This document shows positions 1 through 9,599 of a stretch of 64,000 nt of DNA, piece after piece (position 1 is the first letter of the stretch; the number at the start of each line of letters is the position of its first letter). The stretch covers positions 124,001-188,000 of the forward strand of contig NZ_CP054918.1 in NCBI RefSeq assembly GCF_013364195.1, in the 5' to 3' direction. The notes under the pieces are model-generated. The model did not search any database. It was given only the letters and a program-made list of their open reading frames with translations, and was not told where the DNA came from. A program made the position numbers and the translations under genes. This stretch comes from Streptomyces sp. NA04227. GTDB lineage: Bacteria; Actinomycetota; Actinomycetes; Streptomycetales; Streptomycetaceae.

Positions 1-1852
1 GGGCAGTCCGTATCCGATTGCCCTCTGCCAGTTCCCCGGCCCGGTCGGCCTCGCGCTGCAAGCGCTGGCGGTCGAGGACGACGGCGGCCTGCGCGCCGAA
101 CGCGGCGAGCACTCTGCGGTCGGCGGCCGGCAGGACCCGGCCGCGCAGGGACAGGGCCAGGTGGTCGCCGACCGGTACGTCGACGTCCGCGTCCTCCGGG
201 ACCCCGGCAGGCCCGTCTCCCACACTGCCGACGCAGGTCCACGGAGCCGTCTCGCCGGTCCGTTCGAGCAGAGCCACCGACTCCATGCCGAAGGTCTCGC
301 GGACCCGTTCCAGGAGCGCGTCCAGTGTGGTCTCGCCGCGCAGGACGTTGCCCGCGAGGAAGGACAGGATCTCCGATTCGGCACGCAGCCGGGACGCCAG
401 GTGGGTGCGGCGGGCGGCCAGGTCCACCACCGAGGCCACCGACACGGCGACCCCGATGAAGATCACGATGGCGACGATGTTCTCGGGGTCGGCCACCGTC
501 AGGGTGTGAACGGGCGATGTGAAGTACCAGTTGAGCAGCAGGGAGCCCACCAGGGCGGAGGCCAGCGCCGGGAGGAGCCCGCCGAGCAGAGCCGCCGCCA
601 CTGTCAGGGCCAGGAACAGCAGCATGTCGTTGGCGAGGCCGACATCCGCGGTGACGCTGGTGAGGAGCCAGGTCAGCAGGACCGGTCCGAGCACCCCAAC
701 TGCCCAGCCGCAGGCGACCCTTGACCGTCCGAGCCGCGCTCCGCCCGCCAGCGGCAGGCCACGGCCCTTGCCCACCTCGTCGTGCGTGATCAGGTGGACG
801 TCGAGATCGGGGCCCGATTCGCGGGCGACCGTGGCGCCGACTCCGGGGCCGAACACGTACTGCCAGCTCCGGCGCCGGGAGACACCCAGCACGATCTGGG
901 TGGCGTTGACACCGCGGGCGAAGTCCAGCAGGGCGGCCGGGATGTCGTCGCCCAGCACCTGGTGGAAGGTGCCGCCCAGGTCCTCCACCAGGGTCCGCTG
1001 GAGGGCCAGTTCCTTCGGGGAGGCCGCTGTGAGGCCGTCGCTGCGGGAGATGAAGACGGCGAGCACCTCACCGCCCGCGCCCTTCTCCGCGAGGCGGGCT
1101 GCCCGGCGTATCAGGGTGCGCCCCTCGGGACCGCCGGTCAGACCGACGACGATGCGCTCGCGCGAGCCCCAGATGGCGGAGACGTGGTGCTCGCTGCGGT
1201 ACTCGGTGAGATACGCGTCGACCCGGTCCGCCACCCACAGCAGCGCCAGTTCGCGCAAGGCCGTCAGGTTGCCCGGCCGGAAGTAGTTGGCGAGGGCAGC
1301 GTCCACCTTGTCCGGCTTGTAGACGTTGCCGTGGGCCATGCGACGGCGCAGCGCCTCGGGCGACATGTCGACCAACTCGATCTGGTCGGCACGGCGTACG
1401 ACCTCGTCGGGTACGGTCTCGCGCTGCCGCACCCCGGTGATCGACTCGACCACGTCGCCCAGCGATTCCAGGTGCTGGATGTTGACGGTGGAGATGACGT
1501 TGATCCCGGCGGCGAGCAGTTCCTCGACGTCCTGCCAGCGCTTGGTGTTGCGGGAGCCGGGGACGTTGGTGTGCGCGAGTTCGTCGACCAGGGCGACGGC
1601 GGGGGCACGCCGCAGCACGGCGTCCACGTCCATCTCGGTGAAGACGCCGCCCCGGTACTCGATCTCCCTGCGCGGAATCTGTTCCAGGCCGTGCAGCATC
1701 ACCTCGGTGCGGGGCCTGGAATGGTGCTCCCCCAGGGCGACCACGCAGTCGGTGCCCCGCTCGGTACGGCGGTGTGCCTCCGACAGCATGGCGTAGGTCT
1801 TGCCCACGCCGGGGGCCGCGCCGAGGTAGATCCGGAGCTTGCCGCGTGCCAT
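1..1852 (-). CDS. kdpD: KdpD potassium sensor histidine kinase, N-terminal part (runs off left edge)
   Basis: About 617 residues are visible and the frame is open to base 1. The protein begins MARGKLRIYLGAAPGVGKTY, with the KdpD Walker-type loop GAAPGVGKTY, followed by the KdpD signature region (DELAHTNVPGSRNTKRWQ, ISTVNIQHLESLGDV). Next come a universal-stress-like domain (about 225-350), four membrane segments (about 370-480) and a GAF-like segment with the motif RETFGMESV. The kinase core with the phospho-accepting histidine lies outside the window. KdpD senses low potassium or turgor and phosphorylates KdpE. The start at 1852 is the first ATG of the conserved N-terminus and lies 12 bases after the kdpE stop. 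Here kdpD is the last gene of the operon, after kdpE, the reverse of the E. coli order. Confidence 0.95.
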   Translation of the reverse strand, partial: MARGKLRIYLGAAPGVGKTYAMLSEAHRRTERGTDCVVALGEHHSRPRTEVMLHGLEQIPRREIEYRGGVFTEMDVDAVLRRAPAVALVDELAHTNVPGSRNTKRWQDVEELLAAGINVISTVNIQHLESLGDVVESITGVRQRETVPDEVVRRADQIELVDMSPEALRRRMAHGNVYKPDKVDAALANYFRPGNLTALRELALLWVADRVDAYLTEYRSEHHVSAIWGSRERIVVGLTGGPEGRTLIRRAARLAEKGAGGEVLAVFISRSDGLTAASPKELALQRTLVEDLGGTFHQVLGDDIPAALLDFARGVNATQIVLGVSRRRSWQYVFGPGVGATVARESGPDLDVHLITHDEVGKGRGLPLAGGARLGRSRVACGWAVGVLGPVLLTWLLTSVTADVGLANDMLLFLALTVAAALLGGLLPALASALVGSLLLNWYFTSPVHTLTVADPENIVAIVIFIGVAVSVASVVDLAARRTHLASRLRAESEILSFLAGNVLRGETTLDALLERVRETFGMESVALLERTGETAPWTCVGSVGDGPAGVPEDADVDVPVGDHLALSLRGRVLPAADRRVLAAFGAQAAVVLDRQRLQREADRAGELAEGNRIRTA

Positions 1853-1864
1853 GTCGTCCCTTGG

Positions 1865-2548
1865 TCAGGCTTCGAACCGGTAGCCCATGCCGGGCTCGGT
1901 GATCAGATAACGGGGGTGAGAGGGGTCCCTCTCCAGTTTGCGTCGCAACTGGGCCATGTAGACGCGCAGATAGTTGGTTTTGCTGCGCTGCGAGACGCCC
2001 CACACCTCTTGGAGCAGGTGCTGCTGGGTGATCAGGCGGCCCGCGTTGGTCACCAGGATCTCGAGCAGGTGCCACTCGGTGGGGGTCAGCCGCACGTCCC
2101 ACCCGTCCTTGACAACCCGCCGGGCGACCAGGTCGATGAAGAAGTCGTCCGTCTCGACCAGCACGGTCCCCGTGACGTGCGGGGTGTCCCCGGTACGGCG
2201 CACGGCGGCCCGCAGGCGGGCGACGAGTTCGTTCATGCTGAACGGCTTGGTGATGTAGTCGTCGGCGCCGACGTCGAGCGCGGTCACCTTCTGGTCCGAA
2301 CCCTGACGGGCGGAGAGCACCAGGACCGGCACCCGGGACCAGCCGCGCAGGGCCTTGATGACGTCGACACCGTCCATGTCGGGCAGGCCCAGGTCCAGGA
2401 GCACCACCTCCGGCTGCCCCTCGGCAGCGAGCCGCAGGGCCGTGGCCCCGTCGGTGGCGGCATCGACACCGTAGTGGCGTGCCTCCAAGTTGATGACAAG
2501 GGCCCGCACCAACTGCGGGTCGTCCTCCACCACGAGCACCCTGGTCAT
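1865..2548 (-). CDS. kdpE: KdpE response regulator
   Basis: This is a 227-aa OmpR/PhoB-family response regulator. The receiver domain starts MTRVLVVEDDPQLVRAL and has the acidic pair EDD, the phospho-accepting Asp in LLDLGLPDMDG, and the conserved Lys in YITKPFSMNELVARL. The C-terminal winged helix (about 130-227) includes LTPTEWHLLEILVTNAGRLI and ends in the typical ITEPGMGYRFEA. Start 2548 was chosen because AGGAGAG lies 8-9 bases upstream and the N-terminus is canonical; upstream in-frame codons add non-conserved residues. It is expected to activate kdpFABC when phosphorylated by KdpD. It is the only OmpR-type regulator seen here, although two KdpD-type kinases are present. Confidence 0.96.
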   Translation of the reverse strand: MTRVLVVEDDPQLVRALVINLEARHYGVDAATDGATALRLAAEGQPEVVLLDLGLPDMDGVDVIKALRGWSRVPVLVLSARQGSDQKVTALDVGADDYITKPFSMNELVARLRAAVRRTGDTPHVTGTVLVETDDFFIDLVARRVVKDGWDVRLTPTEWHLLEILVTNAGRLITQQHLLQEVWGVSQRSKTNYLRVYMAQLRRKLERDPSHPRYLITEPGMGYRFEA

Positions 2549-2681
2549 GGGGTGTGTCTCTCCTGTCGTACGTGGGACTGTGCATGCCCCGAGCCGGGGC
2601 AACCGGCTTCACGGCGGCGGGAGTCGGCGGATCCGGGATGCCTTCCGGATCCGCCGACTCCCGTACGGTTCGCGCGGCTCG

Positions 2682-3350
2682 TCAGTTCTTCGCGACGAGT
2701 TCCTTGAGCGCGATGTTGAGCTCCAGGACGTTCACCTGCGGTTCGCCGATGAAGCCGAGGGTGCGGCCGTCGGTGTGCTCGTCGACCAGCTTCTCCACCT
2801 TGTCCACCGGCAGCCCGTTCTTCTGGGCGACCCGGTGGACCTGGATGTCCGCGTACCGCGGGGAGATGTGCGGGTCGAGTCCGGAGCCGGAGGACGTCAC
2901 CGCGTCCGCGGGAACGTCGGACGGCTCGACCGTGTGGCCGGGAACGGAGTTCACCTTGACGACGGCGGCCTTGGCGTCCTTCACCCATTGAATGAGCTCT
3001 TCGTTGTCGCCGGACCGGTTGGTCGCGCCGGACAGGATGAGCTCGTACTGGGTGTTGACGCTGTTGGTGCCGAGGCCGTTCTGCGGACGGCCCTGGAACC
3101 ACTTGAGGTCCGGGTCCGCGGTCTCCTGCCCCTTCTTCAGCGGCAGGTTGTACGACTGCCCGATCAGGGAGGAGCCGACGACCTTGCCGTCCGACTTGAT
3201 CTCGGAGCCGTTCGCCTTGTCGTGGAACAGCCCCTGTGCGATGCCTGTGACCGCCAGCGGATAGATGACGCCCGTCACCAGGGTCAGCACGAGCAGGGCC
3301 CGCAGGCCCGCCCCGAGCAACCGGGCGGTGTTCGTTACCGAGTTGCGCAT
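2682..3350 (-). CDS. kdpC: KdpC, potassium-transporting ATPase subunit C
   Basis: This 222-aa KdpC begins MRNSVTNTARLLGAGLRAL and has one N-terminal membrane helix (about 10-35) with the family motif TGVIYPLAVTGIAQ. A soluble domain follows, containing GSSLIGQSYN, WFQGRP and the strongly conserved DPHISPRYADIQV..VAQ.NGL block. KdpC is the single-pass partner of KdpB in the high-affinity KdpFABC pump. The ATG at 3350 overlaps nothing and lies 6 bases from the kdpB stop; a TTG at 3359 overlapping that stop is an alternative start. No strong ribosome site is visible, so translational coupling to kdpB is likely. Confidence 0.95.
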   Translation of the reverse strand: MRNSVTNTARLLGAGLRALLVLTLVTGVIYPLAVTGIAQGLFHDKANGSEIKSDGKVVGSSLIGQSYNLPLKKGQETADPDLKWFQGRPQNGLGTNSVNTQYELILSGATNRSGDNEELIQWVKDAKAAVVKVNSVPGHTVEPSDVPADAVTSSGSGLDPHISPRYADIQVHRVAQKNGLPVDKVEKLVDEHTDGRTLGFIGEPQVNVLELNIALKELVAKN

Positions 3351-3355
3351 GACGA

Positions 3356-5458
3356 TCAACCGATTCCGGGGATGAGAGAGAGGATCATGTCGATGACCTT
3401 GATGCCGATGAACGGCGCGATCAGCCCGCCGATGCCGTAGATGGTGAGGTTGCGCCGCAGCATGCGGTCCGCGCTCACCGGCCGGTACTGCACGCCCTTC
3501 AGGGAGAGCGGCACCAGCGCGATGATGATCAGCGCGTTGAAGATGACCGCGGACAGGATCGCGGAGTCCGGCGAGGACAGCCCCATGACGTTGAGCTTGT
3601 CCAGGCCCGGGTACACGGCCGCGAACAACGCGGGGATGATCGCGAAGTACTTGGCCACGTCGTTGGCGATGGAGAACGTGGTCAGCGCACCGCGCGTGAT
3701 CAGCAACTGCTTGCCGATCTCGACGATCTCGATCAGCTTCGTCGGGTTGGAGTCCAGATCCACCATGTTCCCGGCCTCCTTGGCGGCCGAGGTACCGGTG
3801 TTCATGGCCACGCCGACGTCGGCCTGGGCGAGCGCGGGGGCGTCGTTCGTGCCGTCACCGGTCATGGCGACCAGCTTTCCGCCCGCCTGCTCCCGCTTGA
3901 TGAGCGCCATCTTGTCCTCGGGCGTGGCCTCCGCGAGGAAGTCGTCCACGCCCGCCTCTTCGGCTATCGCCTTGGCCGTCAGCGGGTTGTCACCCGTGAT
4001 CATGACCGTCTTGATGCCCATACGGCGCAGTTCCTCGAACCGCTCCCGCATGCCCTCCTTGACGACGTCCTTCAGGTGGATGACGCCCAGGACGCGGGCG
4101 CCCCGCTCGTCCTCCACCGCGACGAGCAGTGGAGTGCCGCCCGCCTGGGAGATGCGGTTGGCGATGCCGTCCGCGTCCTCCGCGACGGTGCCACCGTGCT
4201 CCTGGACCCAGGCGATGACCGAACCGGCCGCGCCCTTGCGGACCCGGTGCCCGTCCACGTCGACTCCCGACATCCGGGTCTGGGCCGTGAACTCGATCCA
4301 GTCGGCGCCCGCCAACTCCCCCTGACGGCGCTCCCGCAGTCCGTACTTCTCCTTCGCCAGGACGACGATGGAGCGGCCCTCGGGAGTCTCGTCGGCCAGG
4401 GACGAGAGCTGTGCGGCGTTCGCGACCTCGGCCTCCGTCACCCCGCGCACCGGCACGAACTCGGCGGCCTGCCGGTTGCCGAGCGTGATGGTGCCGGTCT
4501 TGTCGAGCAGCAGGGTCGACACGTCGCCCGCGGCCTCCACGGCGCGGCCCGACATGGCGAGGACGTTGCGCTGCACGAGCCGGTCCATGCCCGCGATGCC
4601 GATCGCCGACAGCAGTGCGCCGATGGTCGTGGGAATCAGACACACCAGCAGGGCGACGAGCACCACCAGCGACAGGTCCGTACCCGCGTAGTTGGCGAAC
4701 GGCGGCAGCGTGGCACAGGCGAGCAGGAAGACGATCGTCAGCGACGCGAGGAGGATGTTCAGCGCGATCTCGTTCGGCGTCTTCTGCCGGGCCGCGCCCT
4801 CGACCAGGTTGATCATCCGGTCGATGAAGGTCTCGCCCGGCTTCGTCGTCACCTTGACGACGATGCGGTCGGAGAGGACCTTCGTACCGCCGGTGACCGC
4901 CGAGCGGTCGCCGCCGGACTCACGGATGACCGGCGCCGACTCACCGGTGATCGCCGACTCGTCCACGGACGCGACACCCTCGACGACGTCACCGTCGCCG
5001 GGGATGGTGTCGCCGGCCTCGCAGACCACGAGGTCGCCGATCCGCAGCTCGGTGCCGGGGACCTGCTCTTCCGAGCCGTCGGCGCGCAGCCGGCGGGCGA
5101 CGGTGTCCGTCTTGGCCTTGCGCAGGGTGTCGGCCTGCGCCTTGCCACGGCCCTCGGCCACCGCCTCCGCCAGGTTGGCGAAGATCACGGTCAGCCACAG
5201 CCAGGCGCTGATCACCCAGCCGAACCAGTCGCCCGGGTCCGTGAAGGAGAAGACCGTGGTCAGCACGGAGCCGATCCACACCACGAACATCACGGGCGAC
5301 TTGACCATCACCCGCGGGTCGAGCTTGCGGAAGGCGTCCGGCAGCGACTTGATCAGCTGCTTGGGGTCGAAGAGGCCCGCACCCACACGGTCCTCGGTGG
5401 CTTTGTGCCCGGTGGGGACGTCGCTGTGCGGCGCCCGGGTGGGACTGACTGTGGACAT
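3356..5458 (-). CDS. kdpB: KdpB, ATP-hydrolysing subunit of the Kdp potassium pump
   Basis: This is a P-type ATPase of about 700 aa. Visible landmarks in order are the TGES actuator motif ([11 protein letters not shown]), the phosphorylated Asp in [16 protein letters not shown], the nucleotide-binding region, and the hinge [20 protein letters not shown]. Membrane helices flank these. KdpB hydrolyses ATP to drive potassium through KdpA. Start 5458 gives [18 protein letters not shown] and has GAGGA just upstream. An in-frame ATG at 5491, overlapping the kdpA stop as TGATG and preceded by GGAAGGA, would add 11 residues and is a fair alternative. The gene lies between kdpA and kdpC with almost no spacing, indicating one transcript. 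Confidence 0.96.
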   Translation of the reverse strand: MSTVSPTRAPHSDVPTGHKATEDRVGAGLFDPKQLIKSLPDAFRKLDPRVMVKSPVMFVVWIGSVLTTVFSFTDPGDWFGWVISAWLWLTVIFANLAEAVAEGRGKAQADTLRKAKTDTVARRLRADGSEEQVPGTELRIGDLVVCEAGDTIPGDGDVVEGVASVDESAITGESAPVIRESGGDRSAVTGGTKVLSDRIVVKVTTKPGETFIDRMINLVEGAARQKTPNEIALNILLASLTIVFLLACATLPPFANYAGTDLSLVVLVALLVCLIPTTIGALLSAIGIAGMDRLVQRNVLAMSGRAVEAAGDVSTLLLDKTGTITLGNRQAAEFVPVRGVTEAEVANAAQLSSLADETPEGRSIVVLAKEKYGLRERRQGELAGADWIEFTAQTRMSGVDVDGHRVRKGAAGSVIAWVQEHGGTVAEDADGIANRISQAGGTPLLVAVEDERGARVLGVIHLKDVVKEGMRERFEELRRMGIKTVMITGDNPLTAKAIAEEAGVDDFLAEATPEDKMALIKREQAGGKLVAMTGDGTNDAPALAQADVGVAMNTGTSAAKEAGNMVDLDSNPTKLIEIVEIGKQLLITRGALTTFSIANDVAKYFAIIPALFAAVYPGLDKLNVMGLSSPDSAILSAVIFNALIIIALVPLSLKGVQYRPVSADRMLRRNLTIYGIGGLIAPFIGIKVIDMILSLIPGIG

Positions 5459-5490
5459 GGAGTCCTCTGGCTTCTGGATACGTGTGGTCA

Positions 5491-7152
5491 TCACGCCAGT
5501 CCTTCCGCGAGCGGGCCCAGGGCGAGGGCCGGGAAGTACGTGAGACCGGTGATGATCATGATCGCGCCCACCAACAGACCGGTGAACAGCGGCTTTTCGG
5601 TACGCAGGGTGCCCGCCGTCTGCGGCACGGGCCGCTGCTGGGCGAGCGAGCCCGCCAGCGCGAGGACGAACACCATCGGGACGAACCGGCCGAGCAGCAT
5701 CGCGATGCCGAGCGTCGAGTTGAACCACTGGGTGTCCGCGTTCAGACCGGCGAATGCGGAGCCGTTGTTGTTGGCGGCGGAGGTGTAGGCGTAGAGGATC
5801 TCGGAGAATCCGTGCGCCCCGCTGTTGGTCATCGAGTTCGCCGGGGTGTCCAGGGCCATGGCGGCGGCGGTGAAGCCGAGCACGAGCGCCGGGGTGACCA
5901 GGATGTAGCAGGCGGCGAGCTTGATCTCGCGGGTGCCGATCTTCTTGCCGAGGTACTCGGGCGTACGGCCGACCATCAGGCCGGCGATGAACACCGCGAT
6001 GATCGCCATGATCAGCATGCCGTAGAGGCCCGAGCCCACACCGCCGGGCGCGATCTCGCCCAGCATCATGCCGAGCATGGTGATGCCGCCGCCGAGACCG
6101 GTGTAGGAGGAGTGGAAGGAGTCCACCGCGCCGGTGGAGGTGAGCGTGGTGGCGACCGCGAAGATCGACGAGCCGCCGACACCGAAGCGGACCTCCTTGC
6201 CCTCCGTCGCGCCGCCCGCGGCCTCGAACGCCGGGCCGTGGTGCGCGAATTCGGTCCACATCATCAGCGCCGTGAAGCCGAGCCAGATCACGCCCATCGT
6301 GGCGAGGATCGCGTAGCCCTGCTTCACCGAGCCGACCATGACGCCGAAGCTGCGGGTCAGGGAGAACGGGACGACGAGGATCAGGAAGATCTCGAACAGG
6401 TTCGTGAACGGGGTGGGGTTCTCGAAGGGGTGGGCACTGTTGGCGTTGAAGTAACCGCCGCCGTTGGTGCCGATCTCCTTGATCGCCTCCTGCGAGGCGA
6501 CCGCGCCGCCGTTCCACTCCTGCGTGCCGCCCAGGAACTGGCCGACCTCGTGGATGCCGGAGAAGTTCTGGATCACGCCGCAGGCGACCAGCACGATCGC
6601 GGCGACGAAGGCCAGCGGCAGCAGGATGCGGGTGACCCCGCGCACCAGGTCCGACCAGAAGTTGCCGAGCTCACCACCGCGCGAGCGCGCGAAGCCGCGC
6701 ACCAGCGCCACCGCGACGGCCATGCCGACCGCCGCCGAGACGAAGTTCTGCACGGCAAGGCCGGCGGTCTGCACGACGTGGCCCATGGCCTGTTCGCCGT
6801 AGTACGACTGCCAGTTGGTGTTGGTGACGAACGAGGCCGCCGTGTTGAACGCCTGGTCCGAGTCGATCGCCTTGAAGCCCAGCGAACCGGGAAGGACGCC
6901 CTGCAGCCGCTGCAGCAGGTAGAGGAAGAGGACACCGACCGCCGAGAAGGCGAGGACGCCGCGCAGATACGCGGGCCAGGTCATCTCGGTGTCGGGGTTG
7001 GCACCAATGCCCTTGTAGATCCACTTCTCGACGCGAAGGTGCTTCTTCGAGGAGTAGACCCTGGCCATGTAGTTGCCGAGGGGGACGTGGACGAGCGCCA
7101 GCGCGCCTATCAGGGCGAGCAGCTGGAGCACGCCTGCCAGTACGGGACCCAT
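5491..7152 (-). CDS. kdpA: KdpA, potassium-binding channel-like subunit
   Basis: This 553-aa polytopic membrane protein has the four selectivity-filter-like repeats of KdpA, including [53 protein letters not shown] and the late [14 protein letters not shown] helix. It binds and conducts K+ within KdpFABC. The length matches the usual KdpA size (about 550-560). The ATG at 7152 follows kdpF by 8 bases, and AGAGGTTCTGAGAGCAG upstream supplies a weak ribosome site. The TGA stop overlaps a possible kdpB start. Confidence 0.97.
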   Translation of the reverse strand: MGPVLAGVLQLLALIGALALVHVPLGNYMARVYSSKKHLRVEKWIYKGIGANPDTEMTWPAYLRGVLAFSAVGVLFLYLLQRLQGVLPGSLGFKAIDSDQAFNTAASFVTNTNWQSYYGEQAMGHVVQTAGLAVQNFVSAAVGMAVAVALVRGFARSRGGELGNFWSDLVRGVTRILLPLAFVAAIVLVACGVIQNFSGIHEVGQFLGGTQEWNGGAVASQEAIKEIGTNGGGYFNANSAHPFENPTPFTNLFEIFLILVVPFSLTRSFGVMVGSVKQGYAILATMGVIWLGFTALMMWTEFAHHGPAFEAAGGATEGKEVRFGVGGSSIFAVATTLTSTGAVDSFHSSYTGLGGGITMLGMMLGEIAPGGVGSGLYGMLIMAIIAVFIAGLMVGRTPEYLGKKIGTREIKLAACYILVTPALVLGFTAAAMALDTPANSMTNSGAHGFSEILYAYTSAANNNGSAFAGLNADTQWFNSTLGIAMLLGRFVPMVFVLALAGSLAQQRPVPQTAGTLRTEKPLFTGLLVGAIMIITGLTYFPALALGPLAEGLA

Positions 7153-7160
7153 ATCTGCTC

Positions 7161-7250
7161 TCAGAACCTCTCCGGGTAGATCAGGGCGAGGACGAGATAG
7201 CCGAGCAGGGCGACGGCCACGACGAGGCCGACGATGTTTTCGGCGGTCAC
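7161..7250 (-). CDS. kdpF: KdpF, 29-aa stabilising subunit of the Kdp pump
   Basis: A short frame starting GTG encodes [18 protein letters not shown] followed by [11 protein letters not shown]. This is a single hydrophobic helix ending in the typical YPE(R/K)F tail of KdpF. KdpF is a small membrane peptide that stabilises KdpABC. Its position directly before kdpA is canonical. The GTG overlaps the stop of the upstream 27-aa peptide as GTGA, implying coupled translation. It is too short for routine gene finding but clearly recognisable. Confidence 0.9.
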   Translation of the reverse strand: MTAENIVGLVVAVALLGYLVLALIYPERF

Positions 7251-7330
7251 AGCTTCGTCACCCCCTTGGCGACGAGAGCCACCAGTGCGAATACCGCGAG
7301 CGTGGTGACGACGAAGGCCAGATCGGCCAT
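7247..7330 (-). CDS. 27-aa membrane peptide leading the kdp operon
   Basis: This tiny frame reads [20 protein letters not shown] then AKGVTKL, a single predicted membrane helix with a basic C-terminus. An excellent ribosome site (AGGAG, 6 bases before the ATG) and a GTGA overlap with kdpF support translation. It would be the first gene of the kdp transcript. The peptide looks like KdpF in size and topology but lacks the YPERF ending. It could be an extra small subunit of the pump or a leader peptide that couples translation into kdpF. No function is established here. Confidence 0.7.
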   Translation of the reverse strand: MADLAFVVTTLAVFALVALVAKGVTKL

Positions 7331-7416
7331 CGCGAACTCCTGAGGTGAGGTTCGTTGGAACTCGATGGATAGGGACGACTAGAGGAAAACCCCTCTTGGC
7401 CGGATCGGATCGCTCG

Positions 7417-7465
7417 TTGACACCTCCCTTACGGAGGCCCCGACGGCTTTGACGGGGTTCTTACG
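7417..7465. promoter_or_regulatory. Candidate KdpE operator upstream of the kdp operon
   Basis: Four half-sites lie on the plus strand: TTGACA (7417), CTTACG (7428), TTGACG (7449) and CTTACG (7460), with 11, 21 and 11 bp spacing. They sit 87-135 bases upstream of the first gene of the minus-strand operon. The 11-bp direct-repeat period is what OmpR/PhoB-family regulators such as KdpE typically recognise. The same spacing recurs at four other places up to 13.86 kb. KdpE binding is inferred. Confidence 0.5.
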
Positions 7466-7513
7466 AGTCCTGGCCGGCCGGTGCACAGGCCGACCCGCGG
7501 CCTGTGCCCTTGC

Positions 7514-9355
7514 TCACGGCAGCCGGAAGCGGAGGCGGCAGATCACCGCGTCCGTCTCGCGCCGTACGGCGTGGGCGACGACCGCGCCCCGCTGGTTCTG
7601 GAGCATCCGCTGCCACAGCCGCTCGGGCTCGGTCTCCGGGATCAGCACGGTGACCCGTGCGCCCGGCTCGGCGGCGGCCACGTCACGGACGTACTCGGCG
7701 ATCGGGCGGCCCAGACTGCGCCGCTCGCAGGGCAGCCGGACCAGCGGCACCGACGGGTTCCAGGCCGCCCAGGAGCGCTCCAGGGCGCGGAGCTGGGCCC
7801 GGTCCTCGGGGTCCGGGTAGCACACGGTCACGGCGCGGACCTCGTCACCGAGGGAGGTGGCCGCCGTGAGGGCCTCGGACGTCAGCCTGGTCAGGGACGA
7901 GACGGGGACGATCACCAGCGAGCGCTCACGGTGCGGAGTCTCCGGTACACGGCCGAGCCCGAGCCGCTCGCCGATCCGGCCGTAGGCGCGGTGCACGGTC
8001 CGGAAGGCCATCACGAGCAGGGGCAGCGCGATCACGATCAGCCAGGCGCCCTCGCCGAACTTGCTCGCCGTGACGACGACCGTCGAGACACCCGTGAGCA
8101 GTGCGCCGAAACCGTTCAGGAGCGCCTTGCGGAGCCAGTGCGGCCCGCGCTCCAGACGCCAGTGCCGGACCATGCCGACCTGGGCGATGGTGAAGCCGAC
8201 GAAGACACCGATGGCGAAGAGCGGGACCAGGGTGTTGGTGTCGCCGCCGGAGAAGACCAGCAGCGCGGCCGAGACGAGGGCGAGCGCGACGACGCCGTAC
8301 CGGTGGACCTGGCGGTCGGCCTTCAGGGCGAAGACGTGCGGCAGGTAGTTGTCCCGGGCGAGCAGTTTCAGCAGGACCGGCAGTCCGCCGAAGGAGGTGT
8401 TCGCGGACAGGGCGAGCAGGACCATCGTCGCGAACTGGATGACGTAGAAGCCCCAGTTGTGGCCGAGTGAGGCGTCCGCGAGCTGGGCGAGGACCGTGAC
8501 GCCCTCGACCGGCTGGAGGTGGAAGCGGGAGATGAGCACCGACAGGCCGATCAGCATCACGCCGAGGACGGCGCCGAGGGCGACCTCTGCGTGCTGGGCG
8601 CGCTTGGCACGCGGGACCCGGAAGGTGGGGACCGCGTTGGCGATGGCCTCGACACCGGTGAGCGCGGAGCACCCGGAGGCGAAGGCCTTCAGCAGGAGCA
8701 GGGCGCCGACCGTGGTGGCGTTGTCGGAGAGGACCGAGGCGTGGCCGGCGGCGGCTTCCGTGCTGGCCGGCTCGGACCGGAACAGCCCGACGGTGATCAG
8801 TACGAAGATCGACCCGACGAAGACGGCGGTCGGCAGGACGAACGCCTTCGCCGACTCCACGATGCCCCGCAGGTTCACGCCCGTGATCAGTACCAGGACG
8901 GCCAGGCACAGCCACAGGCGGTCGTCGTACAGGGACGGGAAGGCGGAGGTCAGGGCGGCGACACCGGCCGTGACGGCGACGGCGACGTTGAGGACGTAGT
9001 CCAGGACCAGCGAGGCCGCCGCCACCAGGCTGGTACGCGTGCCCAGGTGTGTCTTGGCGACGGCGTAGGAACCGCCACCGTCCGGGAAGGCCGCGATCAC
9101 CTGCCGGTAGGAGGCGACCAGCACCGCGAGCAGGGCGGCGATCGCCAGCGTGACCGGCAGCGTGAAGCCGAGACCGTGCGCACCGGCGGCCGCAAGGACG
9201 AGCACGATGGCCTCGGGCCCGTAGGCCACCGACGCCATGGCGTCCAGGGACAGGGCGGCAAGGCCGGTGACCGCGGTCAGCCGGTGCCGTTCACCGGTAT
9301 CGGGCGGCTCCTCGTCGGCGGGGACGGCATCCGGCTCGGTGGTCAGGACGGACAT
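7514..9355 (-). CDS. APC-superfamily permease, KimA-like (probable potassium importer)
   Basis: This 613-aa protein has about 12 membrane segments followed by a soluble C-terminal region of about 150 residues. Motifs include LSLDAMASVAYGPEAIVLVL and FPDGGGSYAVAKTHLG, which resemble the KimA/YdaO branch of the APC superfamily (proton-coupled K+ uptake) rather than classical amino-acid permeases. The start at 9355 is preceded by GAAGGAG with 9-base spacing. It lies between the kdp operon and a second KdpD-type kinase and has its own TTGACG repeat cluster upstream, which supports a role in K+ supply. The substrate is inferred from family resemblance and neighbours; an amino-acid substrate is the main alternative. 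Confidence 0.8.
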   Translation of the reverse strand: MSVLTTEPDAVPADEEPPDTGERHRLTAVTGLAALSLDAMASVAYGPEAIVLVLAAAGAHGLGFTLPVTLAIAALLAVLVASYRQVIAAFPDGGGSYAVAKTHLGTRTSLVAAASLVLDYVLNVAVAVTAGVAALTSAFPSLYDDRLWLCLAVLVLITGVNLRGIVESAKAFVLPTAVFVGSIFVLITVGLFRSEPASTEAAAGHASVLSDNATTVGALLLLKAFASGCSALTGVEAIANAVPTFRVPRAKRAQHAEVALGAVLGVMLIGLSVLISRFHLQPVEGVTVLAQLADASLGHNWGFYVIQFATMVLLALSANTSFGGLPVLLKLLARDNYLPHVFALKADRQVHRYGVVALALVSAALLVFSGGDTNTLVPLFAIGVFVGFTIAQVGMVRHWRLERGPHWLRKALLNGFGALLTGVSTVVVTASKFGEGAWLIVIALPLLVMAFRTVHRAYGRIGERLGLGRVPETPHRERSLVIVPVSSLTRLTSEALTAATSLGDEVRAVTVCYPDPEDRAQLRALERSWAAWNPSVPLVRLPCERRSLGRPIAEYVRDVAAAEPGARVTVLIPETEPERLWQRMLQNQRGAVVAHAVRRETDAVICRLRFRLP

Positions 9356-9452
9356 GGGCGCGTGCTCCTTCTGCGTTCGGCCGCACACGGGGACCGAAAA
9401 TGTGCGCGGGTGCACGCAGGTTCTGTCCGATTCCCCTCGCATTCGACTGTTC

Positions 9453-9512
9453 CTGGCGGCTTCTTCGCGCTCAACCGGCCGTCTTTGACGGGCTCTTGAC
9501 GGGCGTGTGACG
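9453..9512. promoter_or_regulatory. Candidate KdpE operator upstream of the first APC permease
   Basis: Clear half-sites are TTGACG (9485), TTGACG (9496) and GTGACG (9507), each 11 bp apart. Weaker matches CTGGCG (9453) and TTCGCG (9464) extend the array with 11- and 21-bp steps. The array lies 98-157 bases upstream of the permease start at 9355 and shares architecture with the sites at 7.42, 12.19, 12.82 and 13.82 kb. Confidence 0.45.
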
Positions 9513-9599
9513 CGCCCGACTCCCGTCGTGGCGACTTCTCGTACGGGGACGGCTTCCGGCCGCCGGTGGACAACTTCCGGCCGTCGGTGGCCTCGCGCC

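Noticed and set aside
782..2707. A 641-codon plus-strand open frame opposite kdpD and kdpE
   Set aside because: It is antisense to two clearly recognisable genes, and its translation is a His/Gly/Asp-rich shadow typical of high-GC DNA.
4076..7179. Two long plus-strand frames opposite kdpB and kdpA
   Set aside because: Both overlap well-conserved Kdp subunits and have repetitive Arg/Asp/Glu composition without motifs.
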